Positions 23,240 to 36,111 of a stretch of DNA of 64,000 bases are shown piece by piece. Source of the stretch: Glossina fuscipes (lineage: Eukaryota; Arthropoda; Insecta; Diptera; Glossinidae); the NCBI RefSeq assembly GCF_014805625.2, contig NW_023998415.1, forward strand, positions 7,595,938 through 7,659,937. Direction: 5' to 3'. The notes below the pieces were generated by a model that searched no databases, was not told the DNA's origin, and worked only from the letters and a program-made list of their open reading frames with translations. The translations under genes were made by a program, and so were the position numbers. Each line of letters starts with the position of its first letter. Position 1 is the first letter of the stretch.

Positions 23240-26200
23240 TAGCATTATTTTGTTACAATTTCCACCCTTAAGTAAATTCTAAGGTGGCGGTAGAGTAATT
23301 GAATTCTAAGCAAAATTTTTGCGACAAGGGTTTGAAAATCATACCACTCACACCATTAAATTATTATATCCTAAGAACGTGGTCATTGACAAAAAACTTC
23401 TATATGCACGTTGTTAAGTGCTAAGGCCAACTCTAGTGTATTTAGACGAGTGTTTTTTTTTCCTTTTTTTAATTTTGTTTTCTTTTGCATTCAATTTAGG
23501 TTTTCAAGTAACAGTTATACGATTCAGTTCAATTAGTTGAAATTTGTATTTGTATTTGTATTTTTTTTTTCTTTTTTTGAATAGTATAATATGAAGTTAA
23601 GAAGTTCTTTAATGACCAACATTAGTTTGCAGAGATATTTAAAGAAGACATTTAAAGTTCCAGTAGCGAGGGTATGCCAATTTGACTTAAATTTATTATT
23701 ATTATTATTGTGTCCGCCATTAAAGAAACAGGAGGAAACAGGATTTACAGGATGTATCTACGTATGCCTGGCCGTGGTGCATCTTTTCGTATGCACACCT
23801 AACTACGGTAAACATACTCCCGGGAGAAAGCTATTGTGGATTTTTTATGAGAATAGAGATTTTTTATTGGCTTTGTACTTTCCTGAATATGTAGAGAAAA
23901 ACTTGATTATGTGAAAGCAATTTTTTCTTCGAAATTTCGAGCTGCTTTCTAACCGCTTCGAGAAGCGTATCTTCGTAACTTCATAGAGACAACCTGTGAA
24001 CAGATATGAGGCTGAGAGCGTTTGCCGTGGAATAAATGATTTTTGGTATTCATTATAGTCTCGACTATCGAATTAAATATTTTCGCTCCGCTTTCTTCGT
24101 CATATCACAACACGTAACGTGTAAAGCGCACCACTTGCAGTAGGATAGATCCGTTTTAGCACAAAATCTTCGAGGAGCAAGAGGAGCAAGAGGACGAATA
24201 TTTGAGCATGGAAAATGGTTTCATAGCTCTGAAATTGCCATCAAATGGCAAGCAGCGCAAATCACCTGTTTCTCATATCTTCTACGATGTATTATATATT
24301 TGAAATAACACTGTAAAGATAAGTACGTATAATGTTTTCGATAAGATGTGACAATCTAAACGTTCGTTCATTAATAATCTTTTGATTTTTTATAGTCGAA
24401 AATTGAACTTTTTCATTTAGATAATTCTACGAACATAATTATTTCCCAATCGAATAGACATGTAGATTAAGTCATTTTTGTCTTTCTTTAAATTAAAATT
24501 CGAAACAGCTACGCTGCTTGCTTCTGGTGTTGCCATATTTCAATATTTTTAAAAAGTTATCTTCTTGCTCAATATCTAAATGTTGTTATATATGGCTAAT
24601 AACCTCTGCAAATGTTGTTATTCTATTATCTCTCTTCCCATCTGCAAGAACTTAACAAAATGACGCTTATTCCCTCTCAAAAGCATCGACTATAAGTTGC
24701 GTTATTAAAAATTTCGATTTGCTGATGGCGACTGCATCACTAGCGGGCTTACCTTAGCCTGTTTGCAGATAATAAGTAGAAGAACAGAAATCTTAAGATA
24801 ATTTACAGTTTACAGTGTCAAGATTCTCCCTGTTAATGATTTATTGATTTTATAATTCGAATAAAAAAATAAGTTAAGCTTTGTGCATTTGTTTTCCGAT
24901 TTCGTACAGGAAAAAAATCTCTCCATTCTGTTCGATAAATTAGATAATAAATTGTAAATCTTCCTTCCATAGGCAGGCAATTCAAAGCGTTTTTTTTTTT
25001 TTTTAAACTTTACATACCATGAAATCTTCAAAAAATGTTGTACTTTTTTTTCTAAAAATTTGCAATTATTTTATATTTTGAAAAAAATTTAAGCTCTAGA
25101 TAGAAGACTTTTTTTAGTCAAGACTAAGGTCAATAAATTGAATACAAGATGTCTTTTTTTGATTTTTTTAGTTTTATTTGCTTGAAGAGAAAAACGTGTT
25201 TTTGGTGAACCTATCTTTTCTTTTAAATGGTAATAAATTGTCATTAAACCAAAACAAGTTAAAATTAAGATTATAGACTCTGATAGCATTATGCTTAAGT
25301 ACACGAGAAATGCAGGAACCGCAACATGCGGATATGCCACATATGGCCGTTTCACTTAAAACCATAAGAAGAATCTCATAATAAATAATTCAATTATATA
25401 TATGTGATAAGATGAATGAAGACAGAAGAACCAAACAGAAAAGAAAGAAAAATTCAGTAAATAAATAAAACTTAGCCTTCGACTAATAAACCCTATTAAC
25501 CGGAATTCTTTATACAAGAAATGAAAGAAAACAATTTCACTCGAGGAAAAGAAAAACGAAATGAAGGAGAAATATATATATCAAGTTTATTGTTGGCTGC
25601 GCTGCGATTAATACTGAAACAATTCATCAAGAGGAGGGCATCAGCAACTTTATTTTGTTAGAATTGTAAGATCTATGGCAGCTGTCTTATGTCTCTAGAT
25701 AGTTTTGACGACCAATCACTCAGGGATTGTCCTGTACACGTGCGCCATGGTGCCGAACAGAAAGAAGTGGGGAGAGAAAGAAAGGGCCTGTCCGTCGCGT
25801 GCGAGGTACATCCGCTATGGTTGCGACCACCTGATGTGTGACCTAATTAAAGTTCAATTTAACGCACTGCGAATAGAAATCGAGATATGCCGACTCGATT
25901 GTCGCGCTTTTTAACTCCTTGGCTATGCGAGTAGTGATGTGTAATTCTAGGAAAACGATAAAATGCATTTAAGCTTTCAACCTATGTTCTATTAATTCTT
26001 CTTGCTGTCGAATTGCGAAAATGAGAAACCGATTATTTGGTGCCTTTTTAACACAGAGCTTTAAGCTGCAGCTGTAAAATCAAACCTTACGACTTCCTTC
26101 AAAAAGCAGCTTTGCATTTTCTCTTAATCTTCACTTTAGAAATTTTGTTCCTCTAAGATCGATAGGCGGATGGAACGACTCGATCATACGAAACAAGTAA

Positions 26201-27839
26201 TAACATTTCAGTTTGGCAACACCGGCTTCACATCACTTTGTCTAATAAAATTTCATTCCATTTATTTTCGCTAAAAAGAAATCGAAAAGCATTTTATTTT
26301 CAAATGTGATCACAAGGAAACCTCTAACTAGTGAGGTCAAAACTTGGTGCAATAAATTTATATATTAAAGCACAATTTCCATTACAAAATGTGTGAAAAG
26401 GTAAACGTTACCATCACCCAAAGATTTATATTTTGCAAGAGCGTTAGTATGGGCGGAGATTTAGATAATAGCTTCACTTGACACAAGTTGTCCATGATAT
26501 TCATGTAGTGTACCAAAATAACGCTTACCATTGATATTAAAAATAAAAGAATTTCTTAATATAATGGCTCCCCCCTCCTTCCGTACTTCCACCTGAAAAT
26601 GATTTGATTGAATCCAGCATACCAACCCATCTTGAACATAAACGCGCCAGTGTATTAAACTCCATCGTAACGCAACGAATATTGCGACCTATACGTTGAA
26701 AATAAACACGCATGGACAGATATCACAGGGGCAGACATGATTACATCATTAATTGGAATTAATTTCTGACTTCATCACAAGTTTTTCTAGGCGTTTTCAC
26801 ACATTCGCACATATTCAATATATCCTTAGCATAAGTTATTTAGCATATGCTACAGCAAATACCATAGGTTGTCTCGTTGAAGCTAAGAGCGAGAACATTA
26901 AAATATTGTTTTACTTAAGAAAGTGTTAAATAAAATGAATATTTTCATAAATTTTAGTTAATCGCTTAACAAATTACTAGCCATTGCTTCTCATTTTTTC
27001 CCCGCTCCATCGGTTTTAATCATCTCCAAGCATAAATTTTCCACTTAAAATATCATTTAATATTTAACAACCAATGAATACACAGAGCAGCACACCTTAT
27101 CATGCCATAGTCGTACATCGTAAATTGGATGAGATGCTTTCTTTCTTCTTTTCAAAGTCATCCGCAAAGATCTACACGAGTTGTGCTTATTCTTCACATC
27201 ATCTCATATGTAACATTTTCCATTTTTTAGTTAATTGAAAGTCGTATCTCCGTTTCTCTACTTCCTGTTCATAGAGCGAGAGAAAAATGAGTTAAACGAA
27301 AAGCTAACAATTTGCAAGCCATGACATGACCATAGGCATTGCGTTGCTTAAATTTTCAGGTCAACAAAGTAAATATAGTTCTAAGTTAACAACTTCACCA
27401 ACATGCGCGGAAATATGCATCATGGGGCCTGTTGAGTCCATGCCTGAGAGGGATGTTCACCGCGGAGATAAACGGCTGCATTTTAATTGCTTTTGCGTAG
27501 TTCGCGTTAGTCTTTAGAGGCGGACTGAAAAACACCAACACCGAGTCGTCGAGGCGAAAACAACCAAAAATTAAATTAATTAACTAAAAAAAAAAAGATA
27601 AGAGAAAACTTTTTTAAATCGTGAAAAATTTTCATGTCTCATGCTTTGTTTACGGTAAATGTTAACTTGACGTACGAATTAATGCAATGAATATTTTGTG
27701 TAACGTTATCTTCCGGGCCCCCAAGAGTGCTGACTTGACTTACGAAAACCAAACTGCAATTTACTAACAAACAAAAGCCGTTTTTCTGCGGTAAGGGGCA
27801 TCGACGATTCATTTAAGCAAATTTGTTTTTGTTTTGTTT

Positions 27840-27876
<37 letters not shown>

Positions 27877-28280
27877 GTTAATTGCTTATTTTTAAAATTC
27901 TCTAAACTTTCTTGTTTACGAGCAAAGTTGACGGATCACTAATGCGAAGGTGTGGTTAACACTTTTGCAAGCTGAATCAATCACACAGTCCGGCAAACGC
28001 CTTTTACGTTAAATATTTTCCTGAAATCACTGATTGATGTTTTCTTTAAACAGCTTTTCAATTTGCTTCAAAATATGACGAGTTAAGATATCGTCCGCTG
28101 TTTAAAATTCAGTTAAAATTTATTCAATTTATTCATTGTTAGCAATAGCAAAATGTTTTATTTTTAATCATTTTCTTTTCTATAAATATTTAAAATTTTC
28201 AGTTGATTAATAAATATCCAAATTCCATGCAGCCGCATACGTATTATACAGGTGACAAGCAATTAAGTTGTACAACACGA
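23240..28280. other. intron sequence, no gene seen
   Basis: No host exon or transposon protein recognised. A (TTA)n stretch lies at 23693-23711, and a TATA-rich block at 27845-27877. A noticeably GC-richer block at 25690-25930 stands out and is described among the findings. The 107-codon frame at 23591-23914 has no known motif. Confidence 0.45.
27845..27877. repeat. (TA)n microsatellite
   Basis: Alternating TA run, with imperfect ATACATATATACAT flanks on the left. Confidence 0.9.
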
Positions 28281-28288
28281 AGCTGACA

Positions 28289-28334
28289 TTTTTTTTTTTT
28301 TTTTTTTTTTTTTAATAAAAAACATTCACCACTC

Positions 28335-28367
<33 letters not shown>
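28289..28367. repeat. poly(T)25 facing poly(A)29
   Basis: T-run at 28289-28313 and A-run at 28339-28367, separated by 25 bases. Arranged this way the two runs are complementary and could fold as a long T:A stem. They could also be the abutting tails of two retroposed pieces. Confidence 0.9.
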
Positions 28368-28368
<1 letters not shown>

Positions 28369-28369
28369 C

Positions 28370-29140
28370 ATAATTTTTTATTAATAAACCGAACTATAAC
28401 TAATTAAAATGGATTTTTTTTTTTTTCTTAAATTTGTATGTGTGGTAAACGTAAAACATGTAGAAGAGTTTGTAGCATAGAGCGTAATACCAATTGACTT
28501 TAGTAACTGATCTCGGTCGTTATTCAAAACTCATTTACTCTGTCAATTTTCTTATGATATAAGAGCTAAGTTGGTGTGTACAGTTTTTACTTCATAAGTA
28601 ATAATAAATCAATAAGAAAATTACTGAGAAACACTTTTTATCGTAAAACATGAACATTTTAATCTTTAGTCACTTTTAAATAAAATAATAATTAAGAAAA
28701 CTATTTTCGTATATTAATATATTCATATACACATATCAGTGCCCACATATTAATTGAAAACAAAATTGCTTTCAAAGAACTTTGAATGAATTTTTTTTTT
28801 TATTATTTTTTTTTTTATAATTTATTGGTAACACACACTTCACACTTTGAATATTGCAATATTGCCTTCGCGGGAAGAAAGTGTACAAAGGCTCACTTAA
28901 GTCACTAATTTACACTGATCATTCAAAAAACTGATATAAGTTTCTAAACGTTGATCGTAACTTTTTAGATTTATGAACAATTTATGCGTTTTTCTAATCG
29001 TTACATACCTCTTAGGGTTTATTTGCCATATTTGCAAGTGTTTTTTCTTTAATCACTCTCGCACGGATGCCGTATGCACTGTATTTAGTAAAGCGTTTGT
29101 TTTAGCCATATTTTATTGATCTTTAAATTTTAGGCCTCTG
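28370..29140. other. intron sequence, no gene seen
   Basis: AT-rich, with T-runs at about 28413-28427 and 28790-28817. Nothing coding recognised. Confidence 0.5.
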
Positions 29141-29144
29141 ATGA

Positions 29145-30350
29145 TGACTTGCCTTTATACCTATTTAAATGGATAGGAGGCTCTTACATTTATACCATAT
29201 CGCTTAAGGTTCTGTTGAACTTCATGATTTCTGATCAATTCTCTCTAATGCCCCAGGTGCCCCTCAATGTAAGCACTTGGAGCCCTTTCTGTTCATTTTA
29301 TCCATCGATGATCTGCCTTCGGTGATTAAGTTCAGGCATAGCTTAATGTACGCTGACGACCTTAAACTGTTTTCTTCCTTTACCTTGGAATCGCACTCAT
29401 GTCCTCTTCAATCTAATTTAGGTCACTTGGTTAGGTTGATGTTCATTAGATTTTAAAAAAATTTAAAAAACTTTCACATTTAAGGAGGACACCAGACAGA
29501 CTCGTTCATGAACTTAAGGGTTTTATTCGACCATTCGTTTTATTTTCCACGTTGATTTCTCTTTAAATAAAGCTTGTGCTTGTTTTTACTAAGCTATGAT
29601 CGAAAGAGCTTGACGACCCTTACACTACAAAAAGGCTACACACGAACTTAGTGGCGCTATATGGATTCAACAGAGTCCGCTCAAAAGTCACCGATCCTTC
29701 TTCTTTGCCCTAGGGAATTTAGGTTGGGTCCCGTTTGTCTCTTCGCCGCCTTACCGTCACTTGAAAAACGTCTCGACTTATCCTCGATGTTTCCCTCTTA
29801 ACTCAGTTTATAGATAAATTTCACTATTCCGCAACTTTTTTCTCTACGAGCTTTATTTTCATAAAGCTTAGTCAGGGTACACATAATTATTAATTGACTT
29901 TTCAATCCATTTATAGCCCTGAACCTAAATGATATCTCACTATTGGGTTCTTGAAATTCTAAGAAATCTCTCTCTCTCTTCTCCTACAAACCCATGTGCT
30001 TTACCTATGTCGCATCTAGATTAGCTTCTAATCTTGATATGATCGTGAAACACATTTTTTCACTGTTATCGGTTGCCAAGGTTTTGCATGTCTGCAAATA
30101 GGAAGAAAGGGCTCCTATACAACACGCATTTCCGCCGGCTATGTATGTGTCACTGTGTTAGATGTGTGCATAATTTTCTTCCTTTTTTTTTATTATTTTT
30201 TTCTTATTTTTATTTAATTACTTTTTAATAGCTACACAGTATACTACTTAGCATAATATTTATTTCTAACAGCCAATTAACTTCGGCTGTTAATTTAAAT
30301 TTACCTGAGTTTCATGTGTGTGTAAATAAAACATAAATAAATAAATTATG
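29145..30350 (+). mobile_element. decayed copy of the same jockey-like LINE
   Basis: Reverse-transcriptase fragments are readable on the + strand in shifting frames: LPLYLFKWIGGSY near 29150, PGAPQCKHLEPFLF (from a PQGSHLGPLLF block), SIDDLPSV, and LMYADDLKLFSSFTLESHS with the catalytic YADD at 29349-29360. Further on, FFALGNLGWVPFVSSPPYR corresponds to the FALRNLGWDPVASLPPYE block of the 14661-15715 element. Stops and frameshifts are numerous. The 3' end carries TTTCATGTGTGTGTAAATAA and an ATAAATAAATAAA tail, matching the 3' end of the other copy. This establishes one family in two orientations. Confidence 0.8.
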
Positions 30351-32539
30351 CAAACATAAATATTCATCTGTCATTTATGTTTCAAAATTTCGCGTTAAAT
30401 GTTACTTTAACAAGCGACGATTTCAACTGATCTTCTGTTAAGCATCAAAGGCTGACCGTTCGGCTTATGTGTAATTTTTTGCTAAGTTTCATTTAATTTT
30501 ATAGCATATTGTATGCATTGTTTCTCTTACGAATTTCAAGGAAAAATATTTCACCAGACGTATTATGGACAGTTAGATGGACATGAAATGTATGTATACT
30601 TACCTGCCTTGTACCTAGGAACACGCAATATATATAAGCGATTGATAGCGACCTCTAATGTAATAGCTTCAAGGACACTTAACGCATAACACAATATAAC
30701 CGCAAGGAATGGAAATCATTATTATTACGGATAGATTCGTCAATTCGGTGAATCGGATCAAACGGATGAATATGAAGTGATTTGAAGCAGCTTCGAAGTT
30801 AAGCAGGAATGTTGCCTTGTGAGGAGGAAATGATGCGTCTTCTTTGCAAGTTTATTTACCAGAGATCAATCAATGTAGTTTAGCGAATTTTTTATGACAA
30901 TTATGTGCATTTGGCAGCAGCACAGTAAATCATAAATCTCTTTGATGGTCGAGCTCGATGCAAATGCTATGCAAATTTTTAATCCATCATTTTTTTGGCT
31001 TTGCCATCTTAAGTCCAACTCTCTGAATGGGATATGGGGTAGAGAACACTTTCAATCCTCTTTAAAAGAATCGCATTTATTTTCTGCTGCTTTGTAACAA
31101 ATGTTAGGTTGTTCGTCTGTCTTTCGCTTGTTAGTTTGAAAAGTATTACTTACTGCTTCCATGCAAGAAATTTTGGTCATCATACAATTGCTTTTATAAT
31201 GAATTTTTTCATTATTAAACCTTTTTTTTAAAACGAATTTATTCGATATGGACTTCGTTTTCTGTTAAATATGAATTATCAAAATTTATTTCAATTAAGA
31301 ACGTATTGAAAAACTTGGTACTACTCACACCTGTCAATGCGTGAAAAACACAAAAAGCACAAAACTACTCTTTACGCGCCGACCATTAAAGTGGCTATAT
31401 ATTCCTTGATAAAAACTGCACATTAGATCCGTAAACAGAAATTAAAAGACTGTATAAAAATAAAAATCATATCCATGCTATCCATGCTATGATGCCTCTT
31501 TAAACAAGACCTGTCCTGGTGTTCATCTATAGTTACGTAATGAGAATGTTTATGTTCATCTAGCTGCAGTGTTTAGAGTCTTTCGTGTTTTACGTATCAT
31601 GTTTTACAAGAAAAGTATTATCATCTAGAGAATATCTAAATATTCGGCCTTAAATTTGTTTTTCTCGGCTGACATTCTTCAGAAATGCTTTACATTTTCC
31701 GGTGATTTAGGTTTGATAGATAATAACCTACGATTATTTATGATATTGAAATGCTTTTGTGAATTCATTAAAAAGTTGGAAACATGAACTCTTTTTTTTT
31801 ATATTCAATAATAAATGTTTTTTTTGTTTTTTCTAACTTTTACAAGCTCATAAACTATCCGAATTTATATTGTGTAAGAAATAAAAAGAATAGGAAAGCA
31901 AAGGCGAATGGGAATGTAAAGGGTCTTACAAACCATAACGATGTCCGTAGCCATAAAATTCAACACCTTTTAGATGCGAGAGAAGTATTTCTCTATTAAT
32001 TAAGCTTTAAAAAATTGTTGTCTTAAATTTATGATGCAATTTTAAGGTTTTATATTTGGTTTACTATAGGTTTTCTTTGCTTAACAATTAATAGAAAACC
32101 AATCATTGTTTTATTATAAATGCCATAAGGAAGTCTCGAGAATCAAATAATCGGTTTGGCTTTAACTTTAACAAGTATAAATGGCCTTTTCTCTGTGGGA
32201 TACCCAAACGCAAGTAATACCAACTCTTTATTCCGTTTGCAATGAATGCAAACAAAGAAATTCACCCTCAAAACCTTACTTAACTAAGTATTCATATGAA
32301 TTTGGGTGACCTGCTCTTTTAGCTCTAATTAACAAAGCATTATGAAGGCGTGTACAAAATCATGTCACTTTCTTTGACGAAGCTTGTGATATTAAAATTA
32401 ACCAAAAAGATTAATGAATTATCTCTAGTTATCGTGCTTATATTACAATGTGGAGAGGAATTGTGTTAGCTTAGTAGCTCTGCCTTTGAATTGATAAAAC
32501 AAGTAGGTGTTAGTACAGTGCAAACTTCAGACATTAAAA

Positions 32540-32640
32540 TACTTAGCGCCGACGGACAGATATTTGATAAATGGTATCGGTATCAAACTATCAGAATCAT
32601 GCTTAGCATCTTTCATGATTACGAGAGAGATGCCGCCCGT
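32540..32640 (-). repeat. possible dispersed repeat fragment, copy L
   Basis: On the minus strand the blocks GATTCTGATAGTTTGATACC and TATCTGTCCGTCGGCGC resemble the TCAGAATC and CTGTCCGTC blocks of the family. The evidence is short and degenerate. Confidence 0.25.
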
Positions 32641-33392
32641 GAATATTAAAATATTCGGGATAAGCTCTACTTAATCTGTTTCGTAGTTTTAACTTTGGCT
32701 TTATAAGAGCATTTGTAGCTACGCTGGCTGGTCGAGGTTGTCCTCATTCTTGTCGTTCGTTCGTTAGGTGGTACGGTGAAAACTGTTAAAAAAGCAATTT
32801 ATTCTTTTCTCAGCAACTTTATTAAAGACGGTCGGTTACTGAGAAGTGCTTCGTTTTGTTTTTTTTTTTTTTCATACATTATTTTGTTTGTGCAAAAGAG
32901 TTAATTAAGCGAATGAATGCTGTGACCGAGCAATACTGTTAAGAATATGCCTTTACTGTATGGAATGTGTGGGGCAATTAACTTTGACGATTTTCATGAG
33001 TAGCTTTTCATTTGCAAAATAATTTCAAATGACTTTTCTTTTTTTTTTTTTTTTGCATTTTACAATGATACATAGATGCAACTATTTATATGAGAAGAAT
33101 CGATCGACAGAGAAATTTTGTTTGAGTGTTTTGAGTATATTGTCTGGTAGCTGCATAGCGAACTGTCTGTGGATTATTGTTGTTGTTGTTGCAAGTGAAC
33201 ATAGTAGTAACCTTTGTATTTCTTTCAAACTGCCATAACTCAGACTCTAATATACTGATGACGACAATAATGATGATGTTGCGAGTTGGCAATTAAGGCA
33301 TAAAGCAATATGTTGTGCGCTAATTCAAGCAGGTTGAACAAGTTGTACAAGATCTTTACTAAAACTAACAGGAGTAGTTATCTTCAAATCTC

Positions 33393-33413
33393 AGTAGTAG
33401 TAGTAGTAGTAGT
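33393..33413. repeat. (TAG)n microsatellite
   Basis: Seven or so tandem TAG/AGT units, followed by an imperfect ATTAGTA. Confidence 0.9.
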
Positions 33414-33970
33414 ATTAGTAAGCAAAGGTTGTGCTCATTTTCAACTAGCACAAGTTATCGTTCGCGTAAGTATTAATAATCTTTTATAATAGCTTTAAAT
33501 TGAAATTTAAAATTTTATTACCTTTCTAAACTGAAGAAGAAGACATGTACATGAGAAATTTTTCAAAATCTTCGCAACAGTTCAGCTTTACTTGCTAGGG
33601 GTATTCGTACAATTACCGTCAACCATTTCGGGCACGTGCCCTTAATAGTTGAAAAAAAAAAAAAGTTTGGGGTTGAAATTTTTAATCAAAAATTTTCTTT
33701 CAATAACGAACTGCATGCAGCATTGGCCGTTTGCCTATAGAGCCAATTGAAAATTGAAATGAAATAAATAATTGAAAAACAAAGTAATTTAATTTAATAG
33801 CAAATGCTTAGAAAATAAAATCTTTTTGTTCTTCCTTAACTTCAAATGTATGGAGATCTTTTTCTAAAGTTTGTTTTGTTTCCATGGCGTCAGTCGTCCG
33901 CCGAGCAATTTTCTTCTTTTTTTTTTTTTTTGATTATATGTCGCCCTAGGGTATTTTTCGTTTTCGTTTT

Positions 33971-33972
<2 letters not shown>

Positions 33973-34009
<37 letters not shown>
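33973..34009. repeat. poly(T)37
   Basis: Uninterrupted T-run in a wider T-rich tract from about 33907. The Phe-rich frame at 33846-34043 is an artefact of it. Confidence 0.9.
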
Positions 34010-34010
<1 letters not shown>

Positions 34011-36111
34011 GTTTCATTTACAAAACATCATCATTTCATTTAAAGGAAGCGAAATTGAAACAACTTGTCAGAATCTTTACGAATATTTGGGTGTTTCTGC
34101 TGCAAACAAAAATGCCAGAGAAAACTTGTTATTCTAATAGAACTTTATTTTTTAGTCAAACAAGTAACAGAAGAAAGTACTGTACTAAGCATAGGCGGCA
34201 TTTCAAATTCCACCCACCGGAAGTTAATATGTAAAGAATAAATATAAACATTGCTTTGATAATTGTTTGTTCTCAATTTTAAATTGATGTTCAGTACAAG
34301 CCTTTAATTTTTAAACATTGTCCATTCGTATCTTAGCATATTGTTTTGTTCAACTCCCCGTTTAGAATGGAACCGCAAAAATATTTTCTGCATTGTCTTA
34401 AATTTCTGTCTCACATAATGAGAATTCCAGAATTCCAATTGCTGATGAACAACTTTCTGCAGCTTATCTTGGATTTTGCCTCGTAAGTCACGTCCCCTGT
34501 ACTTGTCATTTTCATGCTAATTCCTTTACAATGTGAAATGCTCGACGAATTGCTCTAAATCTTTCGTTTTTTGGAAAATTGCTTCGTTTTCAAGGTAGGA
34601 CCGTTCGTATCAGGTATAGGATACACACAATACAAAATGAACAGAAATTTTTCGATTCATATTAAAAATAAGCTTAAGGTAATCATTTCATCATTTTCAT
34701 TATTTAAGGTCGAATAAAAAAAAAAAAGGTTGAAAAATGCTTGTGCTTGCATGGTGAAGATTATTATGGGAGACATTCTGTAAAAAATGTAAGAATATTG
34801 TAGAAGTGCTCTCAGTTTATGTTGCGTTATAAACGTGTCGTTTGGTCGCGTTGGCTGATATTCAACAACAATTTTACCGCAAGAATTTCTAATGTTTTTG
34901 GAAACTTTTAAGCAGATGCCTTCGTTTTTGTGATCAGGAGATGTTTCTTACGGATGGCCGGAGAAACAGTCATGGAACATGGTAAGACCATTTCAGAATT
35001 TATATATACACTTGACATATATATACACTTGATAAATTCGCTGAAGCTACTATTTAATCAGAAAGACTCCGTCGTCTTTCTGCGAGTGACAATTAATTAT
35101 GGATATGAAATTTCTTTGAAAAAACCAGAATATATCGAATTGCTCCGATCTTGGTAAGGACTTTAGGCCAAAATGAAATATCTTGCTTCCCAAATCAAGT
35201 TAACGCAACCGTCGCATGATAAACCCGTCTACTATAAGGCCTCTTGTAATCACGTAAAGTCCAAACTATATACTGAAGAATTTACAGGCCTTGAACCTGT
35301 TTGCTGAGAGGGATTTATCAGCGGTAAAAAAAGAAAGAGTGGTACCCACACCAGATTTATAGCAACTGCTAAAAGTATGACGAGTATTTTGAATTTGATT
35401 TTGCCAGTTGGTCTGACCCCAAAATGATTATAGAAACGTATTTGTTCAAATGTCTGATGAATTGCATCATTTTAGGCCGGACTAACCTAAAAAAAAATCT
35501 TTCACAACATCGCAAGCACTAGCAGCATAACCTAATCAAAGTTTTTTCTTTTCTTTTGCTTAAAAAGACGAATTTACAATTGTGACGAAATTTTACGAAA
35601 GCGTCGGACATGTCTAAAAAGTTTGCCGTGTGCAAATTGCAAAGATGCTCAGATGTCGAAGAAGGTAAATCATAGACAGAGCCCCGATATCGTGCTTCGC
35701 TCAATATGCTCAAATATACTTTGCTTTTTATGCACATTTTTGCTTTATTGCTATCGGGAAGCGAGAGAATTGTTGAATTGAACCTCTAACTGTGACAAAG
35801 AATCAAAACTGAAGTATACCCAGCACCGGAATTAACAAATCCATTTTGACAACAAAGGAAGCAGAGGAAACATCGAGGTGAAAAAAACATAGGAAGTCGG
35901 TATATGACTCGTACGAAAATAATGTTAATTTTATGAAAACCATACGCATGTTTGCTGCAATGTTTGAAAAGGTCTCATGAATAATTAAAATGTGCGTGAA
36001 ATCTATATTTAAATGCGATAGATTGTACTCTACAAATGGGTCCTTACGGATGTAGCGTCCCCTTACAGCTTAGTAGTTTGCATTTAAGAAAAACATCTTT
36101 CCCTACATATA

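Larger units (their letters stand above)
30360..36110. other. intron sequence, no gene seen
   Basis: No recognisable coding exon. It contains a tandem ATCCATGCT duplication near 31472-31490, T-runs (about 32858-32872, 33039-33054, 33917-33931), a (TTG)n tract at 33176-33193 and (TAG)n at 33393-33413. Stretches at 34920-35160 and 35280-35740 hold weak open frames (75 and 72 codons) that I could not assign to any transposon family. Confidence 0.45.

Noticed and set aside
34920..35740. LTR-retrotransposon gag-like fragments
   Set aside because: Some wording (GETVMEHGKTISEFIYTLD) vaguely recalls gag, but no zinc knuckle, protease, RT or LTR pair could be shown.
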